Notes: generated by a model not told the origin, from the letters alone. Shown: positions 8,751 through 18,318, numbered from the stretch's first letter. The stretch: DNA of 64,000 nucleotides from Gracilimonas sp031581265 (GCF_031581265.1 NZ_JAVLBQ010000009.1:30092-94091); one strand, 5' to 3'. Translations and numbers: made by a program.

Positions 8751-9077
8751 AATGCCAAGGATTTGTTAAATGTATGCTAAATGACTAAAAGACGAAGTTA
8801 ATAAAAACAACAATGAGGACAAACCGATAGAATATCGAATATTGAAGTGGTTTTAGATGATAATTAAAAGAGAATAATCTAACTGTAGAAGAATGTATGG
8901 TAGTATTATGAAGAAACTTTCAACAAAATATCACCTAAAAAACCAATCCAACAAAAAAGCGCTTTCTATTTTTCAAAGGAACGATACTTATTTTGAACTA
9001 ATTGGAATTATCCTGAACTTTAGGGTCCGTTGAAAATTCCTTTAAACCGCCTTTAAGGCACAAAAGAATACAATTTT
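8751..9077. other. Divergent intergenic region between frr and the E2 gene
   Basis: The 327 bp between two divergent genes should contain promoters in both directions. A half-copy of the AATATCGAATATTG palindromic repeat lies at about 8827-8840. I see no clear TAnnTTTG box and no convincing gene; a 46-codon open frame from about 8895 has no supporting features. Confidence 0.4.
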
Positions 9078-10871
9078 ATGGCGAAGGTAGAAGTGGTCAT
9101 GCCCCAAATGGGCGAATCAGTGATGGAAGGTACAGTAATTGAGTGGGCCAAGCAGGTTGGCGATACCGTTGAGGTTGACGAAACCTTGCTCGAAGTAGCC
9201 ACCGATAAAGTGGATACCGAAGTACCATCACCTGAAGCCGGTGTTCTCGTAGAAATTTTAGCTGAAGAAGATGAAGTGGTTGAGGTTGGAAAACCTATTG
9301 CCATCATTGAAACGGATGCGGATGCTGCCGGTGATGTATCTTCCGGCGGGGCTGATGAAGCGGAAGCAGATGAGGAAACACAAGAAGAAAGTGCGGAAGC
9401 CGAAGCTGATACTGAAGTTGAAGAAGAGCCTGAGCCGGAAGAAGAAGCTCCAGCAGCTTCAGGTGGCGGAGACGAAGGAGAGCGCATTGAAGTACAAATG
9501 CCACAGATGGGTGAGTCCGTAGTTGAGGCCACCGTGATAGGCTGGAATAAACAAGTGGGCGATGAAGTTGAAGAAGACGAAACGCTCCTCGAGATTTCTA
9601 CTGATAAAGTGGACAGTGAAGTTCCTTCCCCTGCATCTGGAACACTAGTAGAAATTTTAGCCGAAGAGGAAGAGACTATTGAAGTGGGGCAAACCATCGC
9701 TGTTATTGCAACGGGTAAAGGTGCTGCTGCTTCAGGCGGATCTTCCAAGCCGGCTCCAAAAAAAGAAGAAAAAACAGAAAGCACCTCTTCTGCTTCTGCT
9801 CCAAAAGAAACTGAGACCGTAGCAGCTACTACCACTTCAAACGGAACGGAGCCTCAGCGAGTAGGAAGCGACGGACGATTCTATTCTCCGCTGGTACGAT
9901 CGATTGCTAAAGAAGAAGGTATTAGTCAGGAAGAACTTGAGTCTATTGAAGGCTCCGGTCAAAACAATCGCGTATCCAAGAAAGATATTTTAGCTTACGT
10001 TGAGGATCGTAAAGCAGGTAAAGTTTCTGCTCCTTCGCAGCAAAAACAAGCAGCTTCAGCGGGTGGCGGATTAAGCAAGCCTACTTCAAAATCAAAATCT
10101 TCAGGCGACTCAATTTCTGCCGGACAGCTCGATGTAAAACATTCACCTTCCGGAGATGTCGAAGTCATCAAGATGGATCGTATGCGTAAGATGATTGCCG
10201 AGCATATGGTGAAGTCTAAGCAAACATCAGCTCACGTTACTACTTTTGCTGAAGTGGATGTAACGAATATGGTGAAATGGAGAAATGCCAACAAAGCGAA
10301 GTTCCAGGAAAAAACAGGAACCAAGCTCACATTCACCCCACTATTTGTAGAAGCTATTATTACAGCTATGTTGGAATATCCGCTTATCAACAGTTCAGTG
10401 GTTGAAGATGAAATCCACTTGAAGAAAGATATTAACTTCGGTCTGGCAGTAGCTTTAGGTGAAGGCGGCGAAGGCGGACTTATTGTTCCGGTTATTAAGA
10501 AAGCGCAGGAGAAGAACCTGGTGGGCTTAGCTAATTCTGTACATGATGTAGCCCAGAAAGCACGAAGCAAGAAATTGAGTCCTGACGACTTAGTGGGTGG
10601 AACTATCACTTTAACCAACTATGGAAGTGTCGGTAACCTAATGGGAACCCCGATTATAAATCAGCCGCAGGTTGCTATTATCGGAACCGGTGCTATTGAG
10701 AAGCGCCCGGTAGTGCGCGAAGTTGATGGACAAGATGTGATTGCGATCCGACAGATGATGTTCCTGTCTATGAGCTACGATCACAGAATTATTGACGGAG
10801 CCCACGGTGGAGCATTCCTGAATCGCATTAAAGAGATTCTGGAGAATTTCGATATCGACCGCTCGGTATAA
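9078..10871 (+). CDS. sucB: Dihydrolipoamide acyltransferase (E2) with two lipoyl domains, probably 2-oxoglutarate dehydrogenase
   Basis: The protein (597 aa) has two tandem lipoyl domains (residues 1-80 and 136-212) with lipoyl lysines at 44 and 177 in matching TDKVD contexts. They are joined by an Asp/Glu-rich linker. A peripheral-subunit-binding domain (about 268-310, YSPLVRSIAKEEG) and a CoA-acyltransferase domain (about 370-597) follow, with the catalytic motif DHRIIDG at 568-574. E2 moves the acyl group from lipoamide to CoA in 2-oxo-acid dehydrogenase complexes. The E1 and E3 genes are not next to it, so the substrate (2-oxoglutarate, branched-chain or pyruvate) is not settled; sucB is the best guess. 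A terminator follows the stop codon. Confidence 0.85.
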   Translation: MAKVEVVMPQMGESVMEGTVIEWAKQVGDTVEVDETLLEVATDKVDTEVPSPEAGVLVEILAEEDEVVEVGKPIAIIETDADAAGDVSSGGADEAEADEETQEESAEAEADTEVEEEPEPEEEAPAASGGGDEGERIEVQMPQMGESVVEATVIGWNKQVGDEVEEDETLLEISTDKVDSEVPSPASGTLVEILAEEEETIEVGQTIAVIATGKGAAASGGSSKPAPKKEEKTESTSSASAPKETETVAATTTSNGTEPQRVGSDGRFYSPLVRSIAKEEGISQEELESIEGSGQNNRVSKKDILAYVEDRKAGKVSAPSQQKQAASAGGGLSKPTSKSKSSGDSISAGQLDVKHSPSGDVEVIKMDRMRKMIAEHMVKSKQTSAHVTTFAEVDVTNMVKWRNANKAKFQEKTGTKLTFTPLFVEAIITAMLEYPLINSSVVEDEIHLKKDINFGLAVALGEGGEGGLIVPVIKKAQEKNLVGLANSVHDVAQKARSKKLSPDDLVGGTITLTNYGSVGNLMGTPIINQPQVAIIGTGAIEKRPVVREVDGQDVIAIRQMMFLSMSYDHRIIDGAHGGAFLNRIKEILENFDIDRSV

Positions 10872-10896
10872 GTAACAACCATAGCTAACAATTTTG

Positions 10897-10926
10897 GAGG
10901 CGCCCTCAAAACGGCGTCTCTTTTTA
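10897..10926 (+). terminator. Rho-independent terminator after the E2 gene
   Basis: An 8-bp stem (GAGGCGCC at 10897-10904 with GGCGTCTC at 10913-10920, one G-T pair) has an 8-nt loop and is followed directly by TTTTT. It separates the E2 gene from panC. Confidence 0.8.
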
Positions 10927-10933
10927 TTTGAGC

Positions 10934-11785
10934 ATGAAGCAATTTTCAGAAATCAGCGACATTCGAAAAGAAATTAAAGCCCTGAAAAGCACGGGGCAAA
11001 GTATTGCTTTTGTGCCAACTATGGGTGCTTTGCACGAGGGACACTTATCGCTGATTCGAACTGCACGTGAACATGCTGATGAAGTGGTGGTATCCATTTA
11101 TGTGAACCCGGAGCAGTTTGGCCCCAATGAAGATTTTGAAGATTATCCACGCCAGATGGAAGATGACCTCAAAGCTTGTGAAGAGGAAGGAGTTGCCCTT
11201 GTTTTCACCCCGAATGATGAAATTATGTACGGTTCCGGGGAGAAGTATTTCGCCATCAATATCGAAGAGCTGAATGAGCATATGGATGGAGCCAGTCGAC
11301 CCGGGTTTTTTGAGGGCATAGTACTGGTGGTAAATAAGTTGTTCAATATAATAGAGCCTGATATTGCTGTTTTTGGGCAAAAAGATATTCAGCAGTTTTT
11401 GATTCTCTCGCAGATGGTGAAGGAATTTAATCACGATATTGAATTGATTGCTGCCCCCATTGCTCGCGCCAATGACGGACTGGCACTCAGCAGCCGAAAT
11501 GCCTACCTGAGTGATCAGGAACGAAAAATAGCTCCCGGCTTATACAGAGCATTGCAATATGTTGAAAAGCAAATTCGGGGGGGAGTGATGGAGCCTAAAT
11601 TATTGTTGAATCACCAGCAGGATGAGCTGGAAGCGAAAGGCTTCAAAAATGATTATCTTAATGTGTTTTCAATGGAAACAATGCAGCCGGTTCAAGAACT
11701 CGAGGAAGGAAAGCAATACATTTTGGCCGGCGCAGTTTACTTAGGGAAAACACGATTAATCGACAATATAATTTTAGATCTCTGA
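10934..11785 (+). CDS. panC: Pantothenate synthetase
   Basis: PanC joins pantoate and beta-alanine, using ATP, to make pantothenate. The 283-aa product shows the nucleotide-binding signature FVPTMGALHEGHLSL, the FGQKD segment, and LSSRNAYLS near residue 190, all typical of PanC. The ATG at 10934 is chosen over an in-frame TTG two codons upstream because it gives the usual start, close to the first helix. The panD gene starts 7 bases after the stop, so the two are an operon that supplies beta-alanine and then uses it. Confidence 0.96.
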   Translation: MKQFSEISDIRKEIKALKSTGQSIAFVPTMGALHEGHLSLIRTAREHADEVVVSIYVNPEQFGPNEDFEDYPRQMEDDLKACEEEGVALVFTPNDEIMYGSGEKYFAINIEELNEHMDGASRPGFFEGIVLVVNKLFNIIEPDIAVFGQKDIQQFLILSQMVKEFNHDIELIAAPIARANDGLALSSRNAYLSDQERKIAPGLYRALQYVEKQIRGGVMEPKLLLNHQQDELEAKGFKNDYLNVFSMETMQPVQELEEGKQYILAGAVYLGKTRLIDNIILDL

Positions 11786-11792
11786 ACGAACG

Positions 11793-12215
11793 ATGAAAAT
11801 CACGATGTTTAAATCAAAGCTGCACCAGATGGCAGTGACGGAAGCAAACCTGATGTATGAAGGCAGCATTACTATTGATCAGGATTTGCTGGATGCCGCT
11901 AACCTTTTGCCGTATGAAAAGGTGCAGGTCTTAAATATCACAAACGGCTCTCGCATTGAAACCTATACGATTCCAGGAGAACGCGGAAGTAAAGTGTGTT
12001 GCCTGAACGGGGCCGCTGCCAGACTTACCCAGGTTGGAGATCGAATTATTGTGATCAGCTATGCGGAGATGACACCCGAAGAAGCAAGGGAACATAAGCC
12101 GCGCGTGGTGGTTGTGGATGAAAACAATGAACCCACCAAAATTTTAGATAATTCACAACCGGGTACTAAATACGACTTAGAAAAAGGATTGGTAGATAAC
12201 ACGCTTATTGACTAA
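11793..12215 (+). CDS. panD: Aspartate 1-decarboxylase
   Basis: PanD decarboxylates aspartate to beta-alanine, the substrate of the adjacent PanC. The proenzyme cleaves itself between Gly24 and Ser25 to form the pyruvoyl cofactor. With the start at 11793 the motif YEGSITID places Gly and Ser exactly at 24 and 25, which supports this start. The 140-aa length is slightly longer than the usual 116-127, because of a C-terminal tail (about residues 118-140). The gene follows panC by 7 bp. Confidence 0.96.
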   Translation: MKITMFKSKLHQMAVTEANLMYEGSITIDQDLLDAANLLPYEKVQVLNITNGSRIETYTIPGERGSKVCCLNGAAARLTQVGDRIIVISYAEMTPEEAREHKPRVVVVDENNEPTKILDNSQPGTKYDLEKGLVDNTLID

Positions 12216-12439
12216 ATACAGGATTTTGATTTCAGGTCTGAAATAATAGTTGGGTTTTTCGGAGAAAGCTTATTGGGTGGCAAAATTTTAATTTGTAAAA
12301 GGGTGAAAACCAACGAACCCTGAAGCTTAAAAGTCAGTACAAAAACAATAATTTACAAGAAATGTAAAACTATTTTCGTAGTATATACGTCCTAATAATA
12401 AAGGGGTATATTTAAGTGCATTTTTAAAAATACAGACCA

Positions 12440-13699
12440 ATGAAAAAAAGATATTTAATACCAATAATTGTAATAGGATTGTCATTTGTAGCTTGGCTTA
12501 TGTTTGGCGGAAATGCCAATGACAATGTTCAGCTTACCACCACACCCAAAAAAGGTGAATTTGTTGTTGATGTTACGACTACCGGTGAGTTGAGAGCAAA
12601 AAATTCCGTCGAAATTTTAGGCCCGCAGGGAGGCCGTGATATTCGATTATTTAACCTGACTATTCAGCGACTGATTCCAGAAGGTACGGTTGTACAAAAA
12701 GGAGATTTTGTGGCTGAGCTGGATCGTTCGGAGATCACCGGTCGGTTGCAAGATGCCATGCTTGAGCTTCAACAGGCACAATCTCAGGTAACGCAGGTTT
12801 CTTTAGACAGCTCTTTAACTCTTTCTCAAGCTCGGGACAACTTGATTAACCTGGAATATGCGTTGGAAGAGCGACAAATCGCAGTTGATCAATCACAATA
12901 TGAATCGCCTGCTGTTCAGCGACAGGCAGAAATTGACTTGGATAAAGCCCGACGTCAACTTGCCCAGGAACGGAAGAATTATCAAACCAGGGTGCAACAG
13001 GCAGAAGCTCAAATGTTTGAGGTTGAGACCGACCTTAAGGAGGAACAAAGCGAAGTTGAAAAGGTCCGATCTTTAATGCAAGAATTTACCGTGTATGCCC
13101 CTGCCAATGGTATGGTTATCTACAGGCGACAAAGAAATGGGACTAAAATTGCTCAAGGCAGTGAAATTAGTGCATGGGATCCCGTTGTAGCGGAATTACC
13201 GGATTTTTCAGTGATGGAGTCAGTAACCTATGTTAATGAGGTAGATGTTCAAAAAGTAAACCGGGATCAGGAAGTGGAAATAGAATTGGATGCCATTAAA
13301 GGTAAAAGCATGACCGGGATGGTAACCAGTGTGGCAAATATTGGTGAACAACGTTCAGGTTCTAACTCAAAAGTTTACGAAGTGATTGTGGAAATAGCTG
13401 AGTCTGACTCTGTGTTACGCCCGGCTATGACAACCAGTAACCGAATTATTGTAGATCGCCTGCCCGATGCCATGTACATTCCACTTGAAACGATTCATGT
13501 CCAGGATTCAACCAGCTTTGTATTTAAGCAGTCCGGATTATCGACCGAAATGCAAGAAGTGGAATTGGGACTTATGAATCAAAATGAGGCAGTAGTTCAC
13601 CGAGGTCTCACTCTTGATGATGTTATTTATATGTCTTTACCTGATGATACCGCGGGCATTGAGCGCATCTATCTTGAAGAAGAAATAACCTCTAACTAA
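12440..13699 (+). CDS. MacA-like periplasmic adaptor (HlyD family)
   Basis: This 419-aa membrane fusion protein has one N-terminal membrane segment (about residues 5-21), a split lipoyl-like beta domain, and a coiled-coil hairpin (about residues 100-215, rich in Gln, Glu and Arg). A beta-barrel region follows (VNEVDVQKVNRDQEVEIEL). It would bridge the inner-membrane permease and the outer-membrane TolC channel encoded by the next two genes, and export an unknown substrate. The gene is preceded by a 224-bp gap after panD and is the first of a three-gene unit; the permease starts 8 bases after its stop. Confidence 0.85.
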   Translation: MKKRYLIPIIVIGLSFVAWLMFGGNANDNVQLTTTPKKGEFVVDVTTTGELRAKNSVEILGPQGGRDIRLFNLTIQRLIPEGTVVQKGDFVAELDRSEITGRLQDAMLELQQAQSQVTQVSLDSSLTLSQARDNLINLEYALEERQIAVDQSQYESPAVQRQAEIDLDKARRQLAQERKNYQTRVQQAEAQMFEVETDLKEEQSEVEKVRSLMQEFTVYAPANGMVIYRRQRNGTKIAQGSEISAWDPVVAELPDFSVMESVTYVNEVDVQKVNRDQEVEIELDAIKGKSMTGMVTSVANIGEQRSGSNSKVYEVIVEIAESDSVLRPAMTTSNRIIVDRLPDAMYIPLETIHVQDSTSFVFKQSGLSTEMQEVELGLMNQNEAVVHRGLTLDDVIYMSLPDDTAGIERIYLEEEITSN

Positions 13700-13707
13700 A
13701 GATAGCT

Positions 13708-15087
13708 GTGCTTCAAAAAATACTTTATAACTTCGACATTGCGCTCGAAGCCATCCAGCGAAACAAACTAAGAGCTTTTTTAACCTCATTGGGAATCATA
13801 TTTGGTGTTTCATCCGTGATTGCCATGCTTGCTATTGGTACCGGTGCTCAGCAGGAAGTGTTATCACAAATGCAGCTATTGGGTACGAATAACGTGATCG
13901 TGCAGCCGGTGGTTGAACAGCGCCAGGGTAACGTAAATGAAGAGGGCCAACAGCAAGAGAGTACGAAATTTTCTCCCGGTCTAACTTTAAAGGATTTAGA
14001 AAGTATTCGAGATCATGTGCCTGAGGTTGAGCGATTGAGCCCCGAAATTGTGTACGAAACCAGCTTTATTCGAGAGGCCCGAATGAGAACCGGGAAGTTA
14101 GTCGGAGTAAATTCAGACTATTTTGATATCAGTAATTTTGAGTTTATTGAAGGCGGTAACTTCAGTGAATTACAAATTGGGCAGGCTGAACCGGTTGCTG
14201 TGATCGGTTATGATGTAAAAACACGATTTTTTCCCGGCGAAGATCCAATCGGGCAAAAAATTAAGGTAGGGCATTTATGGCTTACCGTTATTGGGGTTCT
14301 CGAAAAGAAAGAAGTATCGAACGAAAATATTGAAAATCTGGGTATCCGAAACTTCAACCTTGATATATATGCTCCTGTTTCAACCGTTTTACTCCGATTT
14401 AAAAACCGTGCTGTTGTCACAGCAAATGACTTAGATTCCGGAGGGAGCGGTGGCTCCACAGTCATAATGGGGGGCGGCGCGATGATTTTTTCAACGGGAG
14501 GAAGCAGTAGCTCTTCCAGTGATTATGATGGGAATTATAATCAGCTGGACAGGCTTATTGTGAAAGTTACCGACACCAAATACAGCGGGACCATTGCTGA
14601 AATTTTATCAAGGATGTTGCAGAGACGCCATAATGATGTAGTGGACTTTGAGATCATAGTACCGGAGCAGTTACTACAGCAAGAGCAGCAAACCAAAAGG
14701 ATTTTTAATATCGTGCTTTCTACTATTGCCTCCATCTCGTTGATTGTTGGGGGAATTGGAATTATGAATATCATGCTTGCTTCGGTAGTAGAACGGTTTA
14801 GAGAAATTGGGGTTCGAATGGCCGTAGGAGCACAGAAAAAAGATATTGAACTACAGTTTTTAACCGAAGCACTTACCATAAGTGTTACCGGTGGATTTAT
14901 AGGAATAATGCTCGGGATGGCATTTAGTTATATGATTGAAGCTTCCGCAGATATAGCAACTATAGTTACTCCCGTCTCAATTATAATTTCGTTTGGGGTT
15001 GCTGTTTTAATCGGAGTGGTATTTGGATACTACCCGGCAAAACAGGCAGCACAACACGATCCAGTACACGCACTACGACATGAGTAA
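13708..15087 (+). CDS. MacB-like FtsX-family permease without its own ATPase domain
   Basis: The 459-aa protein has the MacB periplasmic core plan: an N-terminal membrane helix (about residues 20-45, LRAFLTSLGIIFGVSSVIAM), a large periplasmic domain (about 50-330), and three C-terminal helices of the FtsX type (from about 335). MacB proper carries an ABC ATPase domain at its N-terminus; here it is absent and no ATPase gene is adjacent, so a separate ATPase must be supplied from elsewhere. A Gly/Ser-rich low-complexity stretch lies near residues 248-280. The start is GTG. The stop overlaps the ATG of the TolC gene in ATGAGTAA, an 8-base overlap that indicates coupled translation. Confidence 0.85.
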   Translation: MLQKILYNFDIALEAIQRNKLRAFLTSLGIIFGVSSVIAMLAIGTGAQQEVLSQMQLLGTNNVIVQPVVEQRQGNVNEEGQQQESTKFSPGLTLKDLESIRDHVPEVERLSPEIVYETSFIREARMRTGKLVGVNSDYFDISNFEFIEGGNFSELQIGQAEPVAVIGYDVKTRFFPGEDPIGQKIKVGHLWLTVIGVLEKKEVSNENIENLGIRNFNLDIYAPVSTVLLRFKNRAVVTANDLDSGGSGGSTVIMGGGAMIFSTGGSSSSSSDYDGNYNQLDRLIVKVTDTKYSGTIAEILSRMLQRRHNDVVDFEIIVPEQLLQQEQQTKRIFNIVLSTIASISLIVGGIGIMNIMLASVVERFREIGVRMAVGAQKKDIELQFLTEALTISVTGGFIGIMLGMAFSYMIEASADIATIVTPVSIIISFGVAVLIGVVFGYYPAKQAAQHDPVHALRHE

Positions 15088-16555
15088 ACGATTTTTAAGT
15101 TTTTTGATCATATTTGCCGTTACGCTGATTACAACTCAGGTTCAGGGGCAAAATAGCAGAACACTCACATTAGAACAAAGCATTGAAATAGCCAAGGATA
15201 ATAGTCCGCTGGCGCGTGCTGCTAATTTTTCCCTGGTTTCGGCGAAGTGGAGATATAAGTCCTTTCGGGCAGATTTGCTTCCCAGTTTAACGCTTGGCGG
15301 AGATGCCCCCAATTACAATAAATCCATTTTCTCAAATGTACAGGATGATGGTACGGTTACTTTTTCATCCCGAACACAGTCTGAGGCCTCGGTAGATCTT
15401 ACCGTTCAACAAAATATATTGCCAACCGGAGGTAATTTGTCACTTTCAAGTGGTATTACAAGGTTGGGGATTTTTCAAAGTGAGAATACATATCTATGGC
15501 AAAGTACGCCATTGGTTGCTTCCCTTCGGCAACCTCTATTTCAGTACAATAGTTTGAAGTGGAGAAACCGTATTGAGCCGCTGCGGTATCAAATTGCCCA
15601 AAAGCAGTACGTGGAAGACATGGAAGACCTGGCGTTCAACACCACCCAAAGCTTCTTTGATTTCCTGCTGGCAAAAATTAATGTAGAGGTTGCTGAATTT
15701 AATGTCACCGTCAACGACTCGGTATATAATATTTCTAAAGGGAGATATCAGGTGGGAAGTATCGCCGAAAATGATTTACTGCAAACTGAATTGGCTTTAC
15801 GTAATGCTGAAACTTCTTTAACCACAGCACGGCTAAATTTTCAAAGAGCCGAAGAAAACTTTAAGGCTCTGTTAGGTATTCCGGATGAAACAGTAATTGA
15901 AGTATTGGTCCCCGAAGATGCCCCGGAACTTAATATAGACGTTGAAAAAGCGTTAACGCTGGCCCAGGAAAATAACAGCACTTCCCTTGAATTTGAGCTT
16001 AGTGAAATTCAGGCTAACCAAGCGTATGATCAGGCTCGAAAGGATGCCGGGTTTTCAGCAACCATACAAGCAAGTTATGGATTGAATCAAACGTCGGATG
16101 ATTTTTCTGATTTGTATGAGAACGCACAGAACCGACAGTTTTTTACCCTTGGTTTTGAAATACCGATTTTTAACTGGGGTAAAAATAATGCGGAGATACA
16201 ATCGGCACGAAATCAGCAGGTATCAACGGCTAATACCATTGCCTACCAAAAGCTACAGTTTGACCTAAATGTACGAAGTACGGTTCGGGAATTTTCGCAG
16301 CTGCAAAGTCAGGTTGAACTTGCTGAACAATCTGATGAAATTGCCGATCGCCGTTATGATGTAGCTCAGAATCGATACCTGATTGGTAAAATCGACATCA
16401 CAAACCTATTCATTGCTCAAAATGAAAAAGACAGTGCGCGGCGAAGCTATATTCAAGCACTCAGAAATTACTGGACCGGCTATTACAACCTGCGCCGCCT
16501 CACACTATATGACTTCGAACAAGGTGCTCCAATAACCATAGATGCCGACATGTAA
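15080..16555 (+). CDS. TolC-family outer-membrane efflux protein
   Basis: The product is 491 aa from the ATG at 15080, which gives a proper Sec signal peptide (MSKRFLSFLIIFAVTLITTQ, then VQGQ). An upstream TTG in the same frame would hide it. The body is made of two repeats of long amphipathic helices, as in TolC, including LTLEQSIEIAKDNSPL and the paired LQTELALRNAETSLTTARL segment. It should form the outer-membrane channel of the MacA/permease exporter just upstream. No clear terminator follows; a MITE-like repeat begins about 107 bp downstream. Confidence 0.88.
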   Translation: MSKRFLSFLIIFAVTLITTQVQGQNSRTLTLEQSIEIAKDNSPLARAANFSLVSAKWRYKSFRADLLPSLTLGGDAPNYNKSIFSNVQDDGTVTFSSRTQSEASVDLTVQQNILPTGGNLSLSSGITRLGIFQSENTYLWQSTPLVASLRQPLFQYNSLKWRNRIEPLRYQIAQKQYVEDMEDLAFNTTQSFFDFLLAKINVEVAEFNVTVNDSVYNISKGRYQVGSIAENDLLQTELALRNAETSLTTARLNFQRAEENFKALLGIPDETVIEVLVPEDAPELNIDVEKALTLAQENNSTSLEFELSEIQANQAYDQARKDAGFSATIQASYGLNQTSDDFSDLYENAQNRQFFTLGFEIPIFNWGKNNAEIQSARNQQVSTANTIAYQKLQFDLNVRSTVREFSQLQSQVELAEQSDEIADRRYDVAQNRYLIGKIDITNLFIAQNEKDSARRSYIQALRNYWTGYYNLRRLTLYDFEQGAPITIDADM

Positions 16556-16661
16556 TCGGACAGTCTTGAATAAAGAATAGTAACACAATTTATATTGTGA
16601 TGTGCTCGACCTTTTATCAAGGAGCCAGAGTTAGAATGAAATAGATCAAAGAACTGCCATC

Positions 16662-16999
16662 GCTGTAGATTTTAGATAATTTGCCCACAAAATAGTTTTT
16701 AGATTCATACAGAAAAAGTCCTCCCTTGCCTGTCCCGTACAAGCGTGTCGGGGAGGGAGGTGCCGGACTGAGCGGATGTGAAGTCTGGCGGAGGGTGTTG
16801 GTGCCAATGCCAAGATTGCTTTTACGGTCTAATTTTCTACAATAGCCATTATTCTGAGTAATGTCAGCCTGAATTATCCTTGGTGCCAACACCTCTCACA
16901 ACAAATCAGGAACAACTGATTTGTTGATCTCTCCTCAAGGAGAGACTTTTTCTGGGCAGTTTAACGAAAATTGCCATCGAATTACTTAGCATCTACAAC
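16662..16999 (-). repeat. MITE-like element, copy A (338 bp, reverse orientation)
   Basis: Terminal inverted repeats of about 20 bp (16662-16682 and 16980-16999, core TAGATnTTAGATAATT-like) bound the element. Inside is the reverse complement of the CACCAACACCCTCCGCCAGA block seen in copies B and C, together with the paired GGTGTTGGTGCCAA arms and two short hairpins. There is no transposase gene. It lies in the 527-bp gap between the TolC gene and ypdA and explains most of that gap. Confidence 0.85.
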
Positions 17000-17025
17000 C
17001 TCCCCACAATAACTCAAACGATTCG

Positions 17026-17033
17026 TATCTTTG
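17026..17033 (+). promoter_or_regulatory. Possible Bacteroidetes-type -7 box of ypdA
   Basis: TATCTTTG matches the TAnnTTTG consensus of the Bacteroidetes housekeeping sigma factor and lies 50 bp before the ypdA ATG. No good TTTG is found at the -33 spacing, so the call is weak. Confidence 0.3.
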
Positions 17034-17083
17034 GGGTGTTTAAATCAATCACTTACTGAACACTAAAAAAACAAAAGAAACGC

Positions 17084-18037
17084 ATGGTTATTATAATCGG
17101 TGCCGGTCCCATCGGACTTGCTACAGGAATTGCCCTTCAACAAAATGACATCCCCTTTAAGATTATTGAAAAAGGCTGTTTAGTCAATTCCCTTTTCCAC
17201 TATCCCACCAACATGACGTTCTTTTCAACCTCCGATAAATTGGAGATCGGAAATATCCCCTTCATTTCTCATGGATCGAAGCCTACACGAGCAGAGGCCC
17301 TGGAATATTATCGCAGGGTGGCAGAGCATTATAAACTTCCTGTTAATTTATATGAGAAAGTTGAAACTATGGAAGGGGAAGACGGCAATTTCACGGTTAA
17401 AACGGATAAAGCAGAGTATAAAGCAGATAAAGTAATAGTTGCTTCCGGCTTTTATGGAAAGCCAAATATGATGGGCGTTCCCGGAGAAGATCTTCCCAAA
17501 GTAAAACATTACTATGACGAGCCTCATCCCTATGCCTGGCAGAAAGTACTGGTGATTGGCGGCGGAAATTCCGGTGTGGATGTAGCCCTTGAATGCTGGC
17601 GAGGCGGAGCTGAAGTCACCATGTTGTTAAAATATGACTCCATTAAGCCAACCGTGAAATACTGGGTAAAACCGGATATCGAGAACCGGATCAAAAATGA
17701 AGAAATCCCGGCCTACTTTAATTCGGAAGTAAAAGAAATCAGAGAGAAAGAAGTTATTATTAACACTCCTGATGGGGAAGTAACCCTGGAAAATGATTTT
17801 GTACTTGCCATGACTGGCTATCATCCCAATTATGAGCTTATGGAAAGTTTAGGAGTAGAGCTCACCGACGATGAAAAGTGCATGCCCGTTTACGATGAAG
17901 ACAGTTTGGAGACCAAACAAAAAGGAGTTTATGTAGCGGGCGTGGTCTGTGGCGGTATGGATACGAGCCGACTTTTCATCGAAAATTCGCGCGTTCATGC
18001 AGAACAGATAGCAAGCCATATAAAGCGGAATTTATAG
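17084..18037 (+). CDS. ypdA: YpdA-family bacillithiol disulfide reductase (probable)
   Basis: This 317-aa FAD/NADPH flavoprotein of the thioredoxin-reductase-like type has an N-terminal FAD motif GAGPIG (residues 6-11) and a second dinucleotide motif IGGGNSG (158-164). It lacks the CxxC redox pair of thioredoxin reductase, as expected for YpdA/Bdr, which reduces oxidised bacillithiol with NADPH. The segments SLFHYPTNMTFFSTSDKLEI and GSKPTRAEALEYYR are characteristic of this family. bshA, the first bacillithiol biosynthesis gene, lies 13 kb away in the same window, which supports the assignment. The gene stands alone between repeats; TATCTTTG at 17026-17033 could be its -7 box. Confidence 0.85.
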   Translation: MVIIIGAGPIGLATGIALQQNDIPFKIIEKGCLVNSLFHYPTNMTFFSTSDKLEIGNIPFISHGSKPTRAEALEYYRRVAEHYKLPVNLYEKVETMEGEDGNFTVKTDKAEYKADKVIVASGFYGKPNMMGVPGEDLPKVKHYYDEPHPYAWQKVLVIGGGNSGVDVALECWRGGAEVTMLLKYDSIKPTVKYWVKPDIENRIKNEEIPAYFNSEVKEIREKEVIINTPDGEVTLENDFVLAMTGYHPNYELMESLGVELTDDEKCMPVYDEDSLETKQKGVYVAGVVCGGMDTSRLFIENSRVHAEQIASHIKRNL

Positions 18038-18142
18038 CGTAATATTCCACGCCGGCTTAAAATCTTTATGATGACCCTCGTTGCTCAGCTCCGCTGCGCA
18101 ATGCCTGCCGGAAGCACCGCTTCCAAGGGGTTGAATTGGGGT

Positions 18143-18318
18143 TGGTTGCTCGAATTCATCGACCCCTTTCTGTCTTTCCCCTTCAACAAGGGGAAAGGAC
18201 GCTTTAGTGAGTTTGGTATGCCTGAAATAAAAAAGTCAGGAATCCATCTTTCCGCTCGGTTTGAATGGGATGGGATCATGAATTCAATGAGAGCGGGGTG
18301 ATGGATGGGTTTTGGGGC
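18143..18318 (+). repeat. Two-hairpin dispersed repeat, copy 2
   Basis: This is the second copy of the repeat at 3835-4011, in the same orientation, with the CTTTCCCCTT/AAGGGGAAAG hairpin and the ATCCATC...GATGGAT stem kept. It occupies the middle of the 548-bp gap between ypdA and the small antitoxin-like gene. The open frames that cross it on both strands are repeat by-products. Confidence 0.8.

Noticed and set aside
8895..9035. 46-codon plus-strand open frame in the gap upstream of the E2 gene
   Set aside because: No start context, no recognisable motif, and composition like the surrounding AT-rich spacer.
9053..9835. 260-codon minus-strand open frame, Ser-rich
   Set aside because: It is antisense to the lipoyl domains and the acidic linkers of the E2 gene, with no domain of its own.
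12440..16555. Considered as a second RND efflux system
   Set aside because: The middle gene is an FtsX/MacB-type permease with four helices, not a 12-helix RND pump.
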